Translations under genes and position numbers: made by a program
Part shown: in pieces, positions 50,760 through 60,800 of the stretch
Layout of the letters: each line of letters starts with the position of its first letter
How positions within the stretch are numbered: position 1 is the first letter of the stretch
Assembly: GCA_963802795.1 (NCBI GenBank)
Contig: CAWDJV010000003.1
Location: forward strand, 310,001 to 374,000
DNA from: JAIBJN01 sp963802795
Lineage (GTDB): Bacteria > Actinomycetota > Thermoleophilia > Gaiellales > Gaiellaceae
DNA length: 64,000 nucleotides
Reading direction: 5' to 3'
The notes under the pieces: generated by a model
Database searches by the model: none
Seen by the model: only the letters and a program-made list of their open reading frames with translations
What the model was told of the DNA's origin: nothing

Positions 50760-51640
50760 CGAGCAGGCCGAAGCACGACGGAAAGCTGCCCCTGACCGAT
50801 CTCGCGGACATGAGAGAGCGCGGCGAGCGAATCGTCATGGTCACCGCCTACGACTACCCGAGCGGGCGGCTCGCCGATGCCGCCGGGATGGAGATCGTCC
50901 TCGTGGGCGACTCGGCCGCGATGACCGTGCTCGGCCACTCCACCACCGTCCCGGCGACGATGGAGGAGATGCTGATGCTCACCCGCGCGGTCACGCGCGG
51001 GGCCCGCCGGCCGCTCGTCGTCGCGGACATGCCCTTCGGCTCCTTTCAGGTCTCCGACGAGAGCGCCCTCGAGAACGCGATCCGCTTCGTCAAGGATGCG
51101 GGGGCCGACGCCGTCAAGCTCGAGGGCGCCGGCCCGAGCCTCTCCCGTGTTCTCGCGCTCGTCGGAGCCGGGATCCCCGTCATGGGCCACATCGGGCTGA
51201 CGCCGCAGTCGGCGACGATGCTCGGCGGCTTCCGGGCGCAGGGGAGAACCGCCGCGCAGGCGCGCAGGCTCCTCGAGGACGCGCTCGCGCTCGAGCAGGC
51301 CGGCTGCTTCTCGCTCGTCCTGGAGGCGGTGCCCGCGCCGGTCGCGGCGCGGATCACCGAGCGGCTCGCGATCCCGACCCTCGGCATCGGCTCGGGTGCC
51401 GAGTGCGACGGCCAGGTGCTCGTCCTCCACGACGTCCTCGGCCTCTATGAAGGCCGATCGCCGAGGTTCGCCAAGCGCTACGCGGATCTGGCGACGGAGA
51501 TCCGGAGCGCCCTGGAGCGCTTCGCCGCGGAGGTCCGCGCGGGCGAGTTCCCCGCGGAGGAGCACACGTACGCGATGCCCGAGGAGGAGCTGGAGGCCTT
51601 CCTCAACTACTCGCGAGCGCGATCACGAACGGAAACGTGA
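50756..51640 (+). CDS. panB: 3-methyl-2-oxobutanoate hydroxymethyltransferase PanB
   Basis: 294 residues from GTG 50756. IVMVTAYDYPSGRLADAAGM, VGDSAAMTVLGH, VVADMPFGSFQVS, AVKLEGAG, VMGHIGLTPQS and the Mg/ketopantoate Asp/Glu residues. The C-terminus overlaps the convergent Yip1-like gene by 38 bases. DUF2520-panC-panB form one unit for pantothenate synthesis; panD is not in the window. Confidence 0.95.
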   Translation: MTSRPKHDGKLPLTDLADMRERGERIVMVTAYDYPSGRLADAAGMEIVLVGDSAAMTVLGHSTTVPATMEEMLMLTRAVTRGARRPLVVADMPFGSFQVSDESALENAIRFVKDAGADAVKLEGAGPSLSRVLALVGAGIPVMGHIGLTPQSATMLGGFRAQGRTAAQARRLLEDALALEQAGCFSLVLEAVPAPVAARITERLAIPTLGIGSGAECDGQVLVLHDVLGLYEGRSPRFAKRYADLATEIRSALERFAAEVRAGEFPAEEHTYAMPEEELEAFLNYSRARSRTET

Positions 51641-52274
51641 TCACGAGGATCGCCAGCACCGCGAGCGCGATCGAAACCGCCCCGCGCAAGATGCTCCAGC
51701 GCTCCACGACGGCGATCCCGTAGACGAGGAGCCCGAGCGACCAGAGGACGAAGGCTCCCGAGGCCAGGCCGAAGAGGACGGGCCCGATCCCGTCGTCGGA
51801 GCCGCCGGTCCGGAACGAGTCCGTCCCGTAGACGAGCAAGCGCAGGGGCCACACGAGCAGGAGCCCGAGCACCATGGGCGCGGCCGCGAAGGCAAGCAGG
51901 TGGCGCGCCCGGCGGTAGCTCCCCGCCGAGCCCGCGCCTCGGAGGCCCACGTAGAGCGCAGCCCCGCCGAGCCAGTACGTGGCCACGCCGTAGATCGCCC
52001 CGCTCAGAAAGACGAGCACCGAGAGCACCGCGACACTCCCATCGACGAGGTCTTCGTCGAACACCCGGCCCGTGGCGGGTGCGAGGAGAATCCCGGCGAT
52101 CCCGGCGAGCAGGATCAGCGCCAGCACGGGCTCTTCCCGCGCTTCGGCCTCGCGCGGCGACTCGTCGCGAAGCGCTGCGAAGACCGGCCGCGGCGACTGA
52201 AACACGGCGAGGACACGCAGCCACCAGCGCTTCTCGGGGCTCGGCTCGGCGCCGGTCGAAGCCTCGGCGTTCAC
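51603..52274 (-). CDS. Yip1-domain-like integral membrane protein
   Basis: 223 residues from ATG 52274. Cytosolic N-terminus with FQSPRPVFAALRDESP, a typical Yip1-family opening, then about five helices (LALILLAGIAGILLAP; AVLSVLVFLSGAIYGV; APMVLGLLLVWPLRLLV; ASGAFVLWSLGLLVYGIAV; AISIALAVLAILVITFPFV-like end). Function unknown. Convergent with panB. Confidence 0.75.
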   Translation of the reverse strand: MNAEASTGAEPSPEKRWWLRVLAVFQSPRPVFAALRDESPREAEAREEPVLALILLAGIAGILLAPATGRVFDEDLVDGSVAVLSVLVFLSGAIYGVATYWLGGAALYVGLRGAGSAGSYRRARHLLAFAAAPMVLGLLLVWPLRLLVYGTDSFRTGGSDDGIGPVLFGLASGAFVLWSLGLLVYGIAVVERWSILRGAVSIALAVLAILVITFPFVIALASS

Positions 52275-52298
52275 GGCGCCAGGCTAGCGCCGCCGCAA

Positions 52299-55136
52299 TC
52301 AGGCCGCCGCCGGCGCGGCGCTCGGGAGCAGCTCCCTCAGGAACTGGCCTGTGTAGCTCTCCCCCACGTCGGCGACCTGCTCCGGGGTTCCGGTAGCGAT
52401 CACCTCGCCGCCCGCCTCCCCGCCCTCCGGGCCGAGGTCGACGATCCAGTCGGCCTGCTTGATGACGTCGAGGTTGTGCTCGATGACGAGCACGGTGTTC
52501 CCCGCGTCGGCGAGGCGCTGGAGCACCTCGAGCAGCTTCTCGATGTCGGCGAAGTGGAGGCCGGTCGTCGGCTCGTCGAGGATGTAGAGGGTCCGGCCGG
52601 TCGCCACCTTCGAGAGCTCCGAGGAGAGCTTGACCCGCTGCGCCTCCCCGCCGGAGAGGGTCGTCGCCGGCTGGCCGAGCTTGATGTAGTCGAGGCCGAC
52701 GTCGTGGAGCGTCTGGAGGCGGCGCCGGATCTTGGGGATCTTGGCGAAGAACGCGAGCGCCTCCTCCACCGACATCTCGAGCACGTCCGCGATCGACTTC
52801 CCCTTGAAGCGCACCTCGAGCGTCTCGCGGTTGTAGCGCTTGCCCCCGCACGTCTCGCAGGGGACGTAGACGTCGGGGAGGAAGTGCATCTCGATCTTGA
52901 TCGTCCCGTCGCCCTTGCACGTCTCGCAGCGCCCGCCGCGGACGTTGAAGGAGAAGCGCCCCGGCTTGTAGCCGCGCACCTTCGCGTCGGGCGTCTGCGC
53001 GTAGAGCTCGCGGATGTGGTCGAAGAGCTTCGTGTAGGTGGCCGGGTTCGAGCGGGGCGTGCGCCCGATCGGCGACTGGTCGATGTCGATGACCTTGTCG
53101 AAGCACTCGATCCCCTCGACGGCATCGTGTGTCCCGGGCTTCACGCGCAGGCGATGGAGCCGGTTGGCGAGCGCCTTGTAGACGATCTCGTTGACGAGCG
53201 TCGACTTGCCGGAGCCGGAGACGCCCGTGATGCAGACGAGCTTCCCGATCGGGAACTCGACGTCGATGCTCTTGAGGTTGTGCATGCTCGCCCCGCGGAC
53301 GGTGAAGGTGCCCAGATCCTGCGTTCGCCGCTCGGGGACGGCGATCGTCCGCGTGCGCGAGAGGAACTGCCCCGTGATCGAGGCCTCGTTGGCGGCGACG
53401 CGCTCGGCAGGCCCCTCGGCGACGACGTGGCCGCCGTGCTCCCCGGCACCCGGGCCCATGTCGACGAGCCAGTCGGCGGCCCGCATCATCTGCTCGTCGT
53501 GCTCGACGACGAGCACCGTGTTCCCGAGGTCGCGCAGGCGCTCGAGCGTGCCGATGAGGCGGCCGTTGTCGCGCTGGTGGAGGCCGATGGAGGGCTCGTC
53601 GAGGATGTAGAGGACGCCGACGAGCTGCGAGCCGATCTGGGTGGCGAGCCGAAGCCGCTGCGCCTCGCCGCCCGAGAGCGTCGAGGCCGCCCGGTCGAGC
53701 TGGAGGTACCCGACGCCGACGTTGTCCAGGAACGTGAGGCGCTCGCGGATCTCCTTGATGATCCGCGCGCCGATGAGGCGCTCGGTCTCGGTCAGCTCGA
53801 GCCCGTCCAGGAACTCGATCGCGCGCGTGACCGACAGCCGGGTCAGCTCGTGGATGTTCCTGTCCCCGACGGTGACCGCGAGCACCTCCGGCCGGAGGCG
53901 CGCGCCCTTGCAAGCCGGGCACGGGCGGAAGCTCATGTACTCCTCGATGCGCTCGCGCTGCTGCGAGGAGTCGGTCTCCTTGTAGCGCCGCTCCAGGCTC
54001 GGGACGATGCCCTCGAACGCGAGCATGTACGCCCTCCGGCGCCCCATGCGGTTGCGGTACGTGACGTAGATCTTGTCGCCGTTCGTCCCGTTCAGGAAGA
54101 GGCTCTGCTGCTCCTCCGTGAGCTCCTCCCAGGGACGGTCGACGTCGATCTCGTAGCGCTCCGCGATCGCCTGGATGATCGACTCGTAGTAGCTCGAGCT
54201 CCCCACCGACCAGGGGACGAGCGCGCCGTCGCCGATCGAGAGGCTCGGATCGGGGACGAGCAGGTCGGGGTCGATCTCCTGCTGCGCTCCGAGGCCGGTG
54301 CAGCGCGGGCAGGCGCCGTGGGGCGAGTTGAAGGAGAAGACGCGCGGCTGGAGCTCGGGAAGCCCGACCCCGTGCTCCGGGCAGGCGAAGCGCTCCGAGA
54401 AGGTCTGCGACCGGCCGCCGACGACGTCGATCGTCACCAGCCGGTCGGCGAGGGCGAGCGCCGTCTCGACCGAGTCCGCGACCCTGTGGCGCAGGTCCGG
54501 CTTCATGACGAGCCGGTCGACGACGACTTCGATCGTGTGCTTGAGCTTCTTGTCGAGCTCGATCTCCTCGTCGAGCTCACGCTGCACACCGTCGACCTTG
54601 ACGCGCGTGAACCCCTCGCCGCGAAGCTGCTCCAGGAGGTCGCGGTACTCACCCTTGCGGTCCCGGACGACGGGCGCGTTCACGGTGAACTTCGTCCCCT
54701 CCGGAAGGCGCAGCACCTGGTCGACGATCGCCTCGACGGACTGCCCGGCGATCGGACGCCCGCAGATCGGGCAGTGCGGCCGGCCGACGCGCGCGTAGAG
54801 GAGCCGCAGGTAGTCGTAGATCTCGGTCACCGTCCCCACCGTCGAGCGAGGGTTCCGCGACGTTGTCTTCTGGTCGATCGAGATGGCGGGAGAAAGCCCG
54901 TCGATCGAGTCCACGTCGGGCTTCTCCATCATCTGGAGGAACTGCCGCGCGTACGCCGAGAGCGACTCGACGTAGCGCCGCTGGCCCTCCGCGTAGATCG
55001 TGTCGAAGGCGAGCGACGACTTCCCGGACCCGGAGAGGCCGGTGACGCAGATGAGCGCGTGCCGAGGCAGCCGGACGGTGACGTCCTTGAGATTGTGCTC
55101 CCTCGCGCCGTGGACGACGAGCTCTTCCTGGGCCAC
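52299..55136 (-). CDS. uvrA: excinuclease ABC subunit A (UvrA)
   Basis: 945 residues from GTG 55136. Two ABC halves: Walker A GLSGSGKSSLAFDTIYAEG and GVSGSGKSTLVNEIVYKAL, two LSGGEAQR signatures, ILDEPSIGLHQRDN and ILDEPTTGLHFAD. Zinc modules CPICGRPIAGQ, CPACKGARL and CETCKGDG/CETCGGKRY. Full length, with no damage. TAGACT lies 6 bases before the start. Nucleotide excision repair with UvrBC elsewhere. Confidence 0.98.
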   Translation of the reverse strand: MAQEELVVHGAREHNLKDVTVRLPRHALICVTGLSGSGKSSLAFDTIYAEGQRRYVESLSAYARQFLQMMEKPDVDSIDGLSPAISIDQKTTSRNPRSTVGTVTEIYDYLRLLYARVGRPHCPICGRPIAGQSVEAIVDQVLRLPEGTKFTVNAPVVRDRKGEYRDLLEQLRGEGFTRVKVDGVQRELDEEIELDKKLKHTIEVVVDRLVMKPDLRHRVADSVETALALADRLVTIDVVGGRSQTFSERFACPEHGVGLPELQPRVFSFNSPHGACPRCTGLGAQQEIDPDLLVPDPSLSIGDGALVPWSVGSSSYYESIIQAIAERYEIDVDRPWEELTEEQQSLFLNGTNGDKIYVTYRNRMGRRRAYMLAFEGIVPSLERRYKETDSSQQRERIEEYMSFRPCPACKGARLRPEVLAVTVGDRNIHELTRLSVTRAIEFLDGLELTETERLIGARIIKEIRERLTFLDNVGVGYLQLDRAASTLSGGEAQRLRLATQIGSQLVGVLYILDEPSIGLHQRDNGRLIGTLERLRDLGNTVLVVEHDEQMMRAADWLVDMGPGAGEHGGHVVAEGPAERVAANEASITGQFLSRTRTIAVPERRTQDLGTFTVRGASMHNLKSIDVEFPIGKLVCITGVSGSGKSTLVNEIVYKALANRLHRLRVKPGTHDAVEGIECFDKVIDIDQSPIGRTPRSNPATYTKLFDHIRELYAQTPDAKVRGYKPGRFSFNVRGGRCETCKGDGTIKIEMHFLPDVYVPCETCGGKRYNRETLEVRFKGKSIADVLEMSVEEALAFFAKIPKIRRRLQTLHDVGLDYIKLGQPATTLSGGEAQRVKLSSELSKVATGRTLYILDEPTTGLHFADIEKLLEVLQRLADAGNTVLVIEHNLDVIKQADWIVDLGPEGGEAGGEVIATGTPEQVADVGESYTGQFLRELLPSAAPAAA

Positions 55137-55142
55137 GAGATG

Positions 55143-55148
55143 AGTCTA
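55143..55148 (-). promoter_or_regulatory. TAGACT -10 element, leaderless
   Basis: Minus-strand TAGACT, 6 bases before GTG 55136 of uvrA. Same hexamer as before the M24 peptidase. No LexA box is evident. Confidence 0.55.
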
Positions 55149-55227
55149 GCCCCGGGCTCGGATAGAACAGATGTTCGTATCGCTCGGCGCGGGAGCGCTA
55201 CTTGACTATGTCTGGTACCATGCGATC

Positions 55228-55596
55228 ATGAACTCCGGCGGGACGCACCCGCACGACCCTCAACTCCTCAAGGGGGTGCTCGGGTTGATCTTGCTTCGGC
55301 TCCTCGCGGAGGGCGAGTCGTATGGCTACGAGCTGGTGACGCGAGTCCACGACCTCGGCCTTGTCGAGGTGGCCGACGGCTCGATCTATCCGGCTCTGAC
55401 CCGGCTCGAGCGCGAAGGTCATCTCGCCTGTCGCCTTGTTCCCTCCACCTCGGGGCCGGCGCGCAAGTACTACCGCCTCTCGGAGAGTGGCCAGGAGGCC
55501 CTCAAGACGGGTGCGCGAGCGTGGCTCTCGTTGGCCGAGGTCGTGACGCCGCTTTTCACGAGCCCCCAGCTCGTTCGGCGAAAGGGCATCGCATGA
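55228..55596 (+). CDS. PadR-family transcriptional regulator
   Basis: 122 residues from ATG 55228. Winged helix: LLKGVLGLILLRLLAEGESYGYELVTRVHDLG, DGSIYPALTRLEREGHLACRL, RKYYRLSESGQEALK, then a short C-terminal dimerisation helix. The upstream sequence ATGTCTGGTACCAT could be a PadR-type operator. Its stop overlaps the next gene (ATGA), the usual PadR/HAAS pairing. Confidence 0.9.
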   Translation: MNSGGTHPHDPQLLKGVLGLILLRLLAEGESYGYELVTRVHDLGLVEVADGSIYPALTRLEREGHLACRLVPSTSGPARKYYRLSESGQEALKTGARAWLSLAEVVTPLFTSPQLVRRKGIA

Positions 55597-56127
55597 ACCT
55601 CGGCATCGAACTGGACCGCATGGCGGATCGACCGTCGTCTGCGTCGAGATGTTCCCTTCTCGGCCCGCCGGGCAATCCGCCGCGACGTGCGCGAGAGTCT
55701 TTACGCGGCGGCGCAGGAGGTAGGGGAGGCGGAGGCGCTGCGCCGCTTCGGCGACGTGACGACGGTTGCCGAGGACTACCGGGCCGCCGCAACTCGGCCG
55801 GATGCAGTCCGTGTCGATCGCGGCCTTGTCGGGGCCGCCTACACGCTTTTCGCGCTTCTGTGCCTGGCCGTCGTCCGTATCCCGACGTTCGGGATGGTCA
55901 CGACGTTCGACGCGTTCACGGACGGGCAGGAGTGGCATCTGCAGCTCTGGCGCCTGGGCGAGCTCTCGGGCGACATCGCCACGGGCACGCTGTTCGAGGC
56001 CACGGTCTACAGCTACTCCCTCGTTCTCTTCCCCTTGCTCGTCTTTCTCGTCCGGTCGCGCGCGTGGCGCAATCTCGTGCGCAGAACCGACTCAGGCAGC
56101 CGCACGCGCCCTGCGTCCCTGCGCTAG
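55593..56127 (+). CDS. PadR-associated membrane protein (HAAS/permease-prefix type), with a +1 frameshift
   Basis: ATG 55593 begins MNLGIELDR in one frame; one extra base near 55608-55625 moves it to WRIDRRLRRDVPFSARRAIRRDVRESLYAAAQEVGEAEALRRFGDV, the HAAS-like prefix. Three helices follow (AYTLFALLCLAVVRI and others). Joined, about 178 residues. Coupling to PadR suggests it is its membrane-stress target. Confidence 0.75.
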
Positions 56128-56555
56128 CCGATGAGCCGGCGAACGCGTCGGGCATCCGGCACGTAGGGAACCTCGAAGTCCCCGGCGACGAGCGTCCCGT
56201 AGCCGAGCATCCTGCCCGTGAGGCTCTGCTCGAACTCGAGCGCGGAGACGCGGGCCAGACGGACGGCCGCGGCGCGCCGCCGGGCGACGCCGTAGACGAC
56301 GTAGAGCTTCTCCGTCGTGAGGACGAGGCGAGTGCGGTCCCAGCGCCAGACGGCCCGGAGCGCGAGAAGGAATGCGAGCACGAGCGCCGCCGCGCCGCCG
56401 ACGCCGAGCCCCCAGTAGACCTCCAGGCCGAGGACGAGGAGCAGGACGCCGAGCCCCGCGAGCAGGAGCGGGCGGGCGAGCGGCCGCACGAGCGCGACCC
56501 CGTGCGGGCGGGCGTCGAAGCGGACCTCCTCCCCGGGCTCGAGCTCGGTAGCCAC
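56124..56555 (-). CDS. PH-domain-like membrane protein
   Basis: 143 residues from GTG 56555. ELEPGEEVRFDARPHG, then two hydrophobic helices (LARPLLLAGLGVLLLVLGL, AAALVLAFLLALRAVW) and a bacterial-PH-like part LVLTTEKLYVVYGVARRRAAAVRLARV. Convergent with the HAAS gene by 4 bases. Function unknown. Confidence 0.7.
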   Translation of the reverse strand: MATELEPGEEVRFDARPHGVALVRPLARPLLLAGLGVLLLVLGLEVYWGLGVGGAAALVLAFLLALRAVWRWDRTRLVLTTEKLYVVYGVARRRAAAVRLARVSALEFEQSLTGRMLGYGTLVAGDFEVPYVPDARRVRRLIG

Positions 56556-56617
56556 GTGAGCTAGTTTCGCGGCCTCGCTCTCATTCCTGCGCCCATGGCC
56601 TCGCGGGACACGGCCAA

Positions 56618-56683
56618 GTGCCTGGCACCTGGACGCGTTCGCTCCGGCCACGGCAGGACAGGCCCTGTCAGGGGTCAGACCCC
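56618..56683. repeat. REP-like palindromes, second locus
   Basis: GTGCCTGGCAC (56618-56628), GACAGGCCCTGTC (56657-56669) and GGGGTCAGACCCC (56671-56683) follow in sequence. The last matches the palindrome at 27303-27321, and the intervening GCGTTCGCTCCGGCCACGGC resembles 27.4 kb sequence. Confidence 0.75.
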
Positions 56684-56732
56684 CGGACCTGGCCGGCGGG
56701 GACACGGCCGAGCGCCCTGGCCCTCGCCTGGG

Positions 56733-56972
56733 CTACGCGCGGCGCCAGCGGCCGAACACGAGGCCGCCGAGGGTGAACCCGAGGCCGAAAGTCCCGAGCG
56801 CGAACGCGCCGATTGCCAGGGTCTTTCGCCACGCCGAGAGGCGCTGCCAGCGCCCGAGGACCTCCTGCTCCTCGGGCGAGAGCTCCTCCCCGCGCCGCTT
56901 CTTGCGTTCCGCCGCACCGGCCCGCAAACCGAGGTACACGTCGTCGAAGATCTCGAGGGGCTCGTCGACCAT
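56733..56972 (-). CDS. small single-span membrane protein
   Basis: 79 residues from ATG 56972. Acidic N-terminus MVDEPLEIFDDVYLGLRAG, a charged stretch, then a C-terminal helix TLAIGAFALGTFGLGFTLGGLVFG with a basic end. No family recognised. Divergent from the metallophosphoesterase; TATAGT lies 6 bases before the start. Confidence 0.65.
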   Translation of the reverse strand: MVDEPLEIFDDVYLGLRAGAAERKKRRGEELSPEEQEVLGRWQRLSAWRKTLAIGAFALGTFGLGFTLGGLVFGRWRRA

Positions 56973-56978
56973 GCTCTC

Positions 56979-56986
56979 ACTATAGT
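56979..56986. promoter_or_regulatory. palindromic bidirectional -10 element ACTATAGT
   Basis: The 8-base palindrome ACTATAGT offers TATAGT on both strands, 6 bases before the minus-strand ATG 56972 and 11 bases before the plus-strand ATG 56998. A shared bidirectional promoter is the simplest reading. Confidence 0.55.
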
Positions 56987-56997
56987 CTGCGCGCCCG

Positions 56998-57819
56998 ATG
57001 CCCCTCCTGCGCCTGCTGCACGTGTCCGACCTCCACGCGGGCACACAGGAGGAGCCGGAGGTCGAGGCCGACCTGCTGACGCTGGTCGACCGGACGGATC
57101 CCGAGCTCGTGCTCGCCACCGGCGACCTCACGCACCGCAACACCCGTGCGCAGCAGGAGCGTGCGGCGGCCTTCCTCCGCTCGCTCGAGCGGCCGCTCGT
57201 CGTCGTGCCGGGGAACCACGACATCCCGCCCTGGCCCCCGTGGCGCTTCACGCGCACGTTCGACGAGTTCCGGCGCCAGTGGCCGGAGCTCGAGCCCGTC
57301 CACCGCTCGGAGCGGCTCGTCGTCTGCGGTCTCAACTCGGTGCGGCCGTGGAAGCACCAGGGCGGCGCGCTCCGCTCCTCGCAGCTCGAGCACGCCGCGC
57401 AGGTCCTCGCGGCGGCGCCGGCCGGCGCGCTCCGCGTCGTCGCGCTCCACCACCACCTGCTCGGCGCGCCCTGGCGGAGCCGCAAGCGAACGATCGCCAA
57501 CCGCGGCTCGGTCCTCGGAACGCTCGTGGACGCCGGGGCGGAGCTGATCGTCTCCGGCCACGTCCACCAGAGCGCCGTGGGCGAGCGGCGGGAGTTCGAG
57601 GTGACGCAGGCGCCCGTCCACGGGACGACCGTCGTCACCGCTCCAGGCCTCGGCCAGCCGCGCCCGCGGCGCCGCGGAGAAGCCCGCGGCCTCCACCTCT
57701 TCGAGGCCGACGAAGGCTCTCTCCGCGTCCTCACCTACGCGTGGACGGACCACCGCTGGACGCAGATCGCCGACCGGCGCTTTCCACGCGGGGCCGAGCC
57801 GCTCAGCGCGATCGGCTGA
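56998..57819 (+). CDS. calcineurin-like metallophosphoesterase
   Basis: 273 residues from ATG 56998. All dimetal motifs: LLHVSDLHAGTQ (DxH), VLATGDLTHRN (GDxxH-like), VVPGNHDIPPW (GNHD), VVALHHHLLG (H) and LIVSGHVHQSAV (GHxH). Cytosolic. Substrate unknown, perhaps a cyclic nucleotide or phosphodiester. Confidence 0.92.
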   Translation: MPLLRLLHVSDLHAGTQEEPEVEADLLTLVDRTDPELVLATGDLTHRNTRAQQERAAAFLRSLERPLVVVPGNHDIPPWPPWRFTRTFDEFRRQWPELEPVHRSERLVVCGLNSVRPWKHQGGALRSSQLEHAAQVLAAAPAGALRVVALHHHLLGAPWRSRKRTIANRGSVLGTLVDAGAELIVSGHVHQSAVGERREFEVTQAPVHGTTVVTAPGLGQPRPRRRGEARGLHLFEADEGSLRVLTYAWTDHRWTQIADRRFPRGAEPLSAIG

Positions 57820-57843
57820 GCGGCTCGGCAGCGCGGAATCGGG

Positions 57844-60800
57844 CTACGGATCGGTCACGACCGGGCAGGCCGTCGCCCCGGTCGTCGTGCAGACGATGCG
57901 GCCCTGGATCGCCGGGCTGAGCGGCGAGTTCGCCGTGATCCAGTCGGCCACCGTCTGATCCATGATCTCGCGCGAGTGCGCGCGGGCCGCCACGTTCGGG
58001 TACCCGTCGCCGCCCGCCGCCATGAAGTCGTTGATGGCGAGGTGGTACATGGACGCTGCGGTCAGGTCGACCGCGGCGCCGGTGCAGGAGCCGTCCGCGG
58101 CCTGCCGGACGACGCTCGCCGGGATCACTCGGCTCCCGACGGGCGCCGAGATGTCGTACCGGAAGCACAAGCCGGAGACCTGCGGGAAGCGCCCGTTCGC
58201 CGCCGGCATCGAGGAGACGCCGTTCTCGAGGAACGTCTTCAGCTCGGCGCCGCTCACGTCCACGGTCGCCACGAGGTTCCCGAACGGCAGCACGCCCAGC
58301 ACCTGACCCCGTGTGATCGGGAAGGGCGGAGGCGTGAAGGCCGGACAGAAGTCGTCCGGGCTGTCCGTCGTCGGGCAGGTCAGGTCGGCGCGGAGACCGC
58401 CCGAGTTCGTGATCGCGAAGTCGGTGGCGAACGTGAGCCGCATCGCGTCGGTGACGATGTCGCCCTCGAGCGACTCGCAGAGCCGCCCGTCGAGCCGTCC
58501 GCACGAGTCCGACCGCAGGACTGCCCGGTTGGACGAGCCGATCACCGTGGCCAGGATCGGCCGCAGCTCCTCGTTCAGCTGGTTGATCCGCGCCTGGATG
58601 GTCGGATCAGGCGTCACGCCGATGTTCCACGGCTTGTGGAAGTCGGCAGTCCGATACACGACCTCCTTGTCGTGCATGTCGATGAAGACGCGCACGCGCG
58701 TGAATCGCACGCCTCGGCTCAGGTTCTCCGTCAGGAGCACGCCGTTGTCCCGCTCGGAGACCACCTGGAAGTTCGTGTGGTCGCCGATCACGACGTCGAC
58801 GTTGTCGACGCGCGTCCGCGAGGTCGGCACCCGGGCCGGTCGGCTCCGTGAGCGTGCCGGCCGTCGCACCCATATGCCCGATGGCGACGATGGCCGAGAC
58901 CTCCTTGCGCTGCCGCGCGAGCCGCCCGGCCTCCGCGTTCACCGCCTCGACGGGGTCGGCCACGTGGAACGGCCCGAGCGATCCCGGCTTCGTCAGCTCG
59001 GGGATGTCGGGGTTCGAGAACCCGACGAAGCCGACTCGCAGGCCGGGCTCGATGGTGAACACCTTCGACTTCGCCCACTCGGCCGGCGTGTTTCCCGCGT
59101 CGTCGACGATGTTCGCGGAGAGGTAGTCGAAGGCGGCCAACGGGACGATCTCGTTGCGGAAGAACTGCTCGCCCTTGTCAAAGTTGTGGTTTCCGAGCCC
59201 GTCGAGGTCGAAGCCCATGAGGTTCATGAACTCGATCGTGGGCTTGTCGTCGAAGGCCGCCGAGATCGGCGGCGTGGCGCCGATCGCGTCGCCGGCGGTC
59301 AGCGTCAGGATCTCGCCGGGCGCCTCGGCGCGGTAGGCGTCGAACCACGGCTTCAGGAACGCCGACCCTCCGATCGGGAAGACCGGGTTCGCCGCGCCGG
59401 TGCCGGTCACGGTGTCGGCGACCTCGGTCAGCGGCACGAGTTGCCCGTGGTAGTCGGAGATATCGAGGACCTGGAACTCGTAGATCCGGTTCCCGCCCTT
59501 GATGATGTTCAGGAGCACCTTGCCGCGGGCGTTCTGCGGCTCGGGGATGTCCATCAGGTACGCGATCGTCGGCGCGAGGTCGATCGCCCTGACGCCCGGG
59601 ACGGGCTTCGCCAGGCCCCTGATGTCCGGGCCGGCCGCGATGAACGTCGCGTGCATGTTGACGTTGTTCTCCAGGTCGACCAGGTCGGGCAGGTAGCCGT
59701 GCTGGCCGAAGAACTGCGACGGTGCGACGAGCTGCCCGGGCGTCTGCGCGTCGGTCTGGTACGGCGGGCGGAAGACGACGACGACGTCACCGCTGCGGCT
59801 CGGATGGAGCGCGTCGGTGCCGTCGACGTTCTTGCAGCTCCTCCTTCTTCATCACCTTCAGGACCACCTGCTGGAACCCGGGCAGGTTCGGGTCGTCCAT
59901 GTTCTGGAAGGCCGCGATGATCTGGTTCCGCACCGCCTCGTAGTTTGCGGCGGGCACCTGCGGGGTGTTCCCGGCGGCCGGGTCGCGGCCGGCCAGGTTG
60001 ATGTAGATCTGCGACGTGCCGCCGGCGTGGCACTCCTTCGCCAGCGTGTCGCCAGGGGTCGTCGTGCCCGGGTCGTTGGCGGCCTTGCGGCAGTTGCCGC
60101 TCTGCTCGCGCTCCTGGAGCCCGAGGTCGACGAGCACCTTGCTGACGTTGACCGCGTACCACTGTGGCGCGAACCCGTGGTCGGAGGAGACGAGTGTGTT
60201 CGTCTTCACCTTCATCAGGTCGCGGGCGAGGTCGAGCGTCCTGTCGGCCTCCTGATACGCGGAGCGAATGTAGCCCTCGCGCACCGCGACGCGGCCGTCC
60301 GGCACGTCGTCGTTGGTGAGGTCGTCGTAGTACGGGTTCGGGTTGCCGTCGATGTCCGTCGGCGTGACGAGGCCCATGAACTGGTGCTGGAACTCGTCGG
60401 TGGTCGGCGAGCCCACGAGCAGCAGGTCGGGCTTGATACCGAGGCCGGACGGGGCCGGGCCGAGGATGTACTCGAGGTACGCCCAGTGGGCGTCCTTCCA
60501 CATGAGGCCCTGCTCGACGTAGGTGTCCTCGTCGACGATGCCGGCCTCCATCGGGGCGAAGTCGGCCGCCGTGGAGGTCGGGAAGTCGCGGTTCAGCTTC
60601 TCCTCGAAGTCGGTCGAGCCGGCGGGGCCGAGCGCGTTGTACGTCGCGTTCGCGCGCTGGACCGACGTGAAGTAGAGCCGGAACTTCGAGAGGTCGGCGT
60701 TGAGGTCGATCGCCTTCACGTAGAAGCCGGCCGTCCGGCCCGCGAACGTGCCGGTCGCCAGCGTCAGCTTGGCGTCCGCCCACTCGCCCTGGGCGAGGTT

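Noticed and set aside
51396..55205. A 1269-codon open frame on the strand opposite uvrA
   Set aside because: A shadow of codon bias in high-GC DNA; composition is Arg/Asp-rich, with no domains, while the minus strand carries full UvrA.
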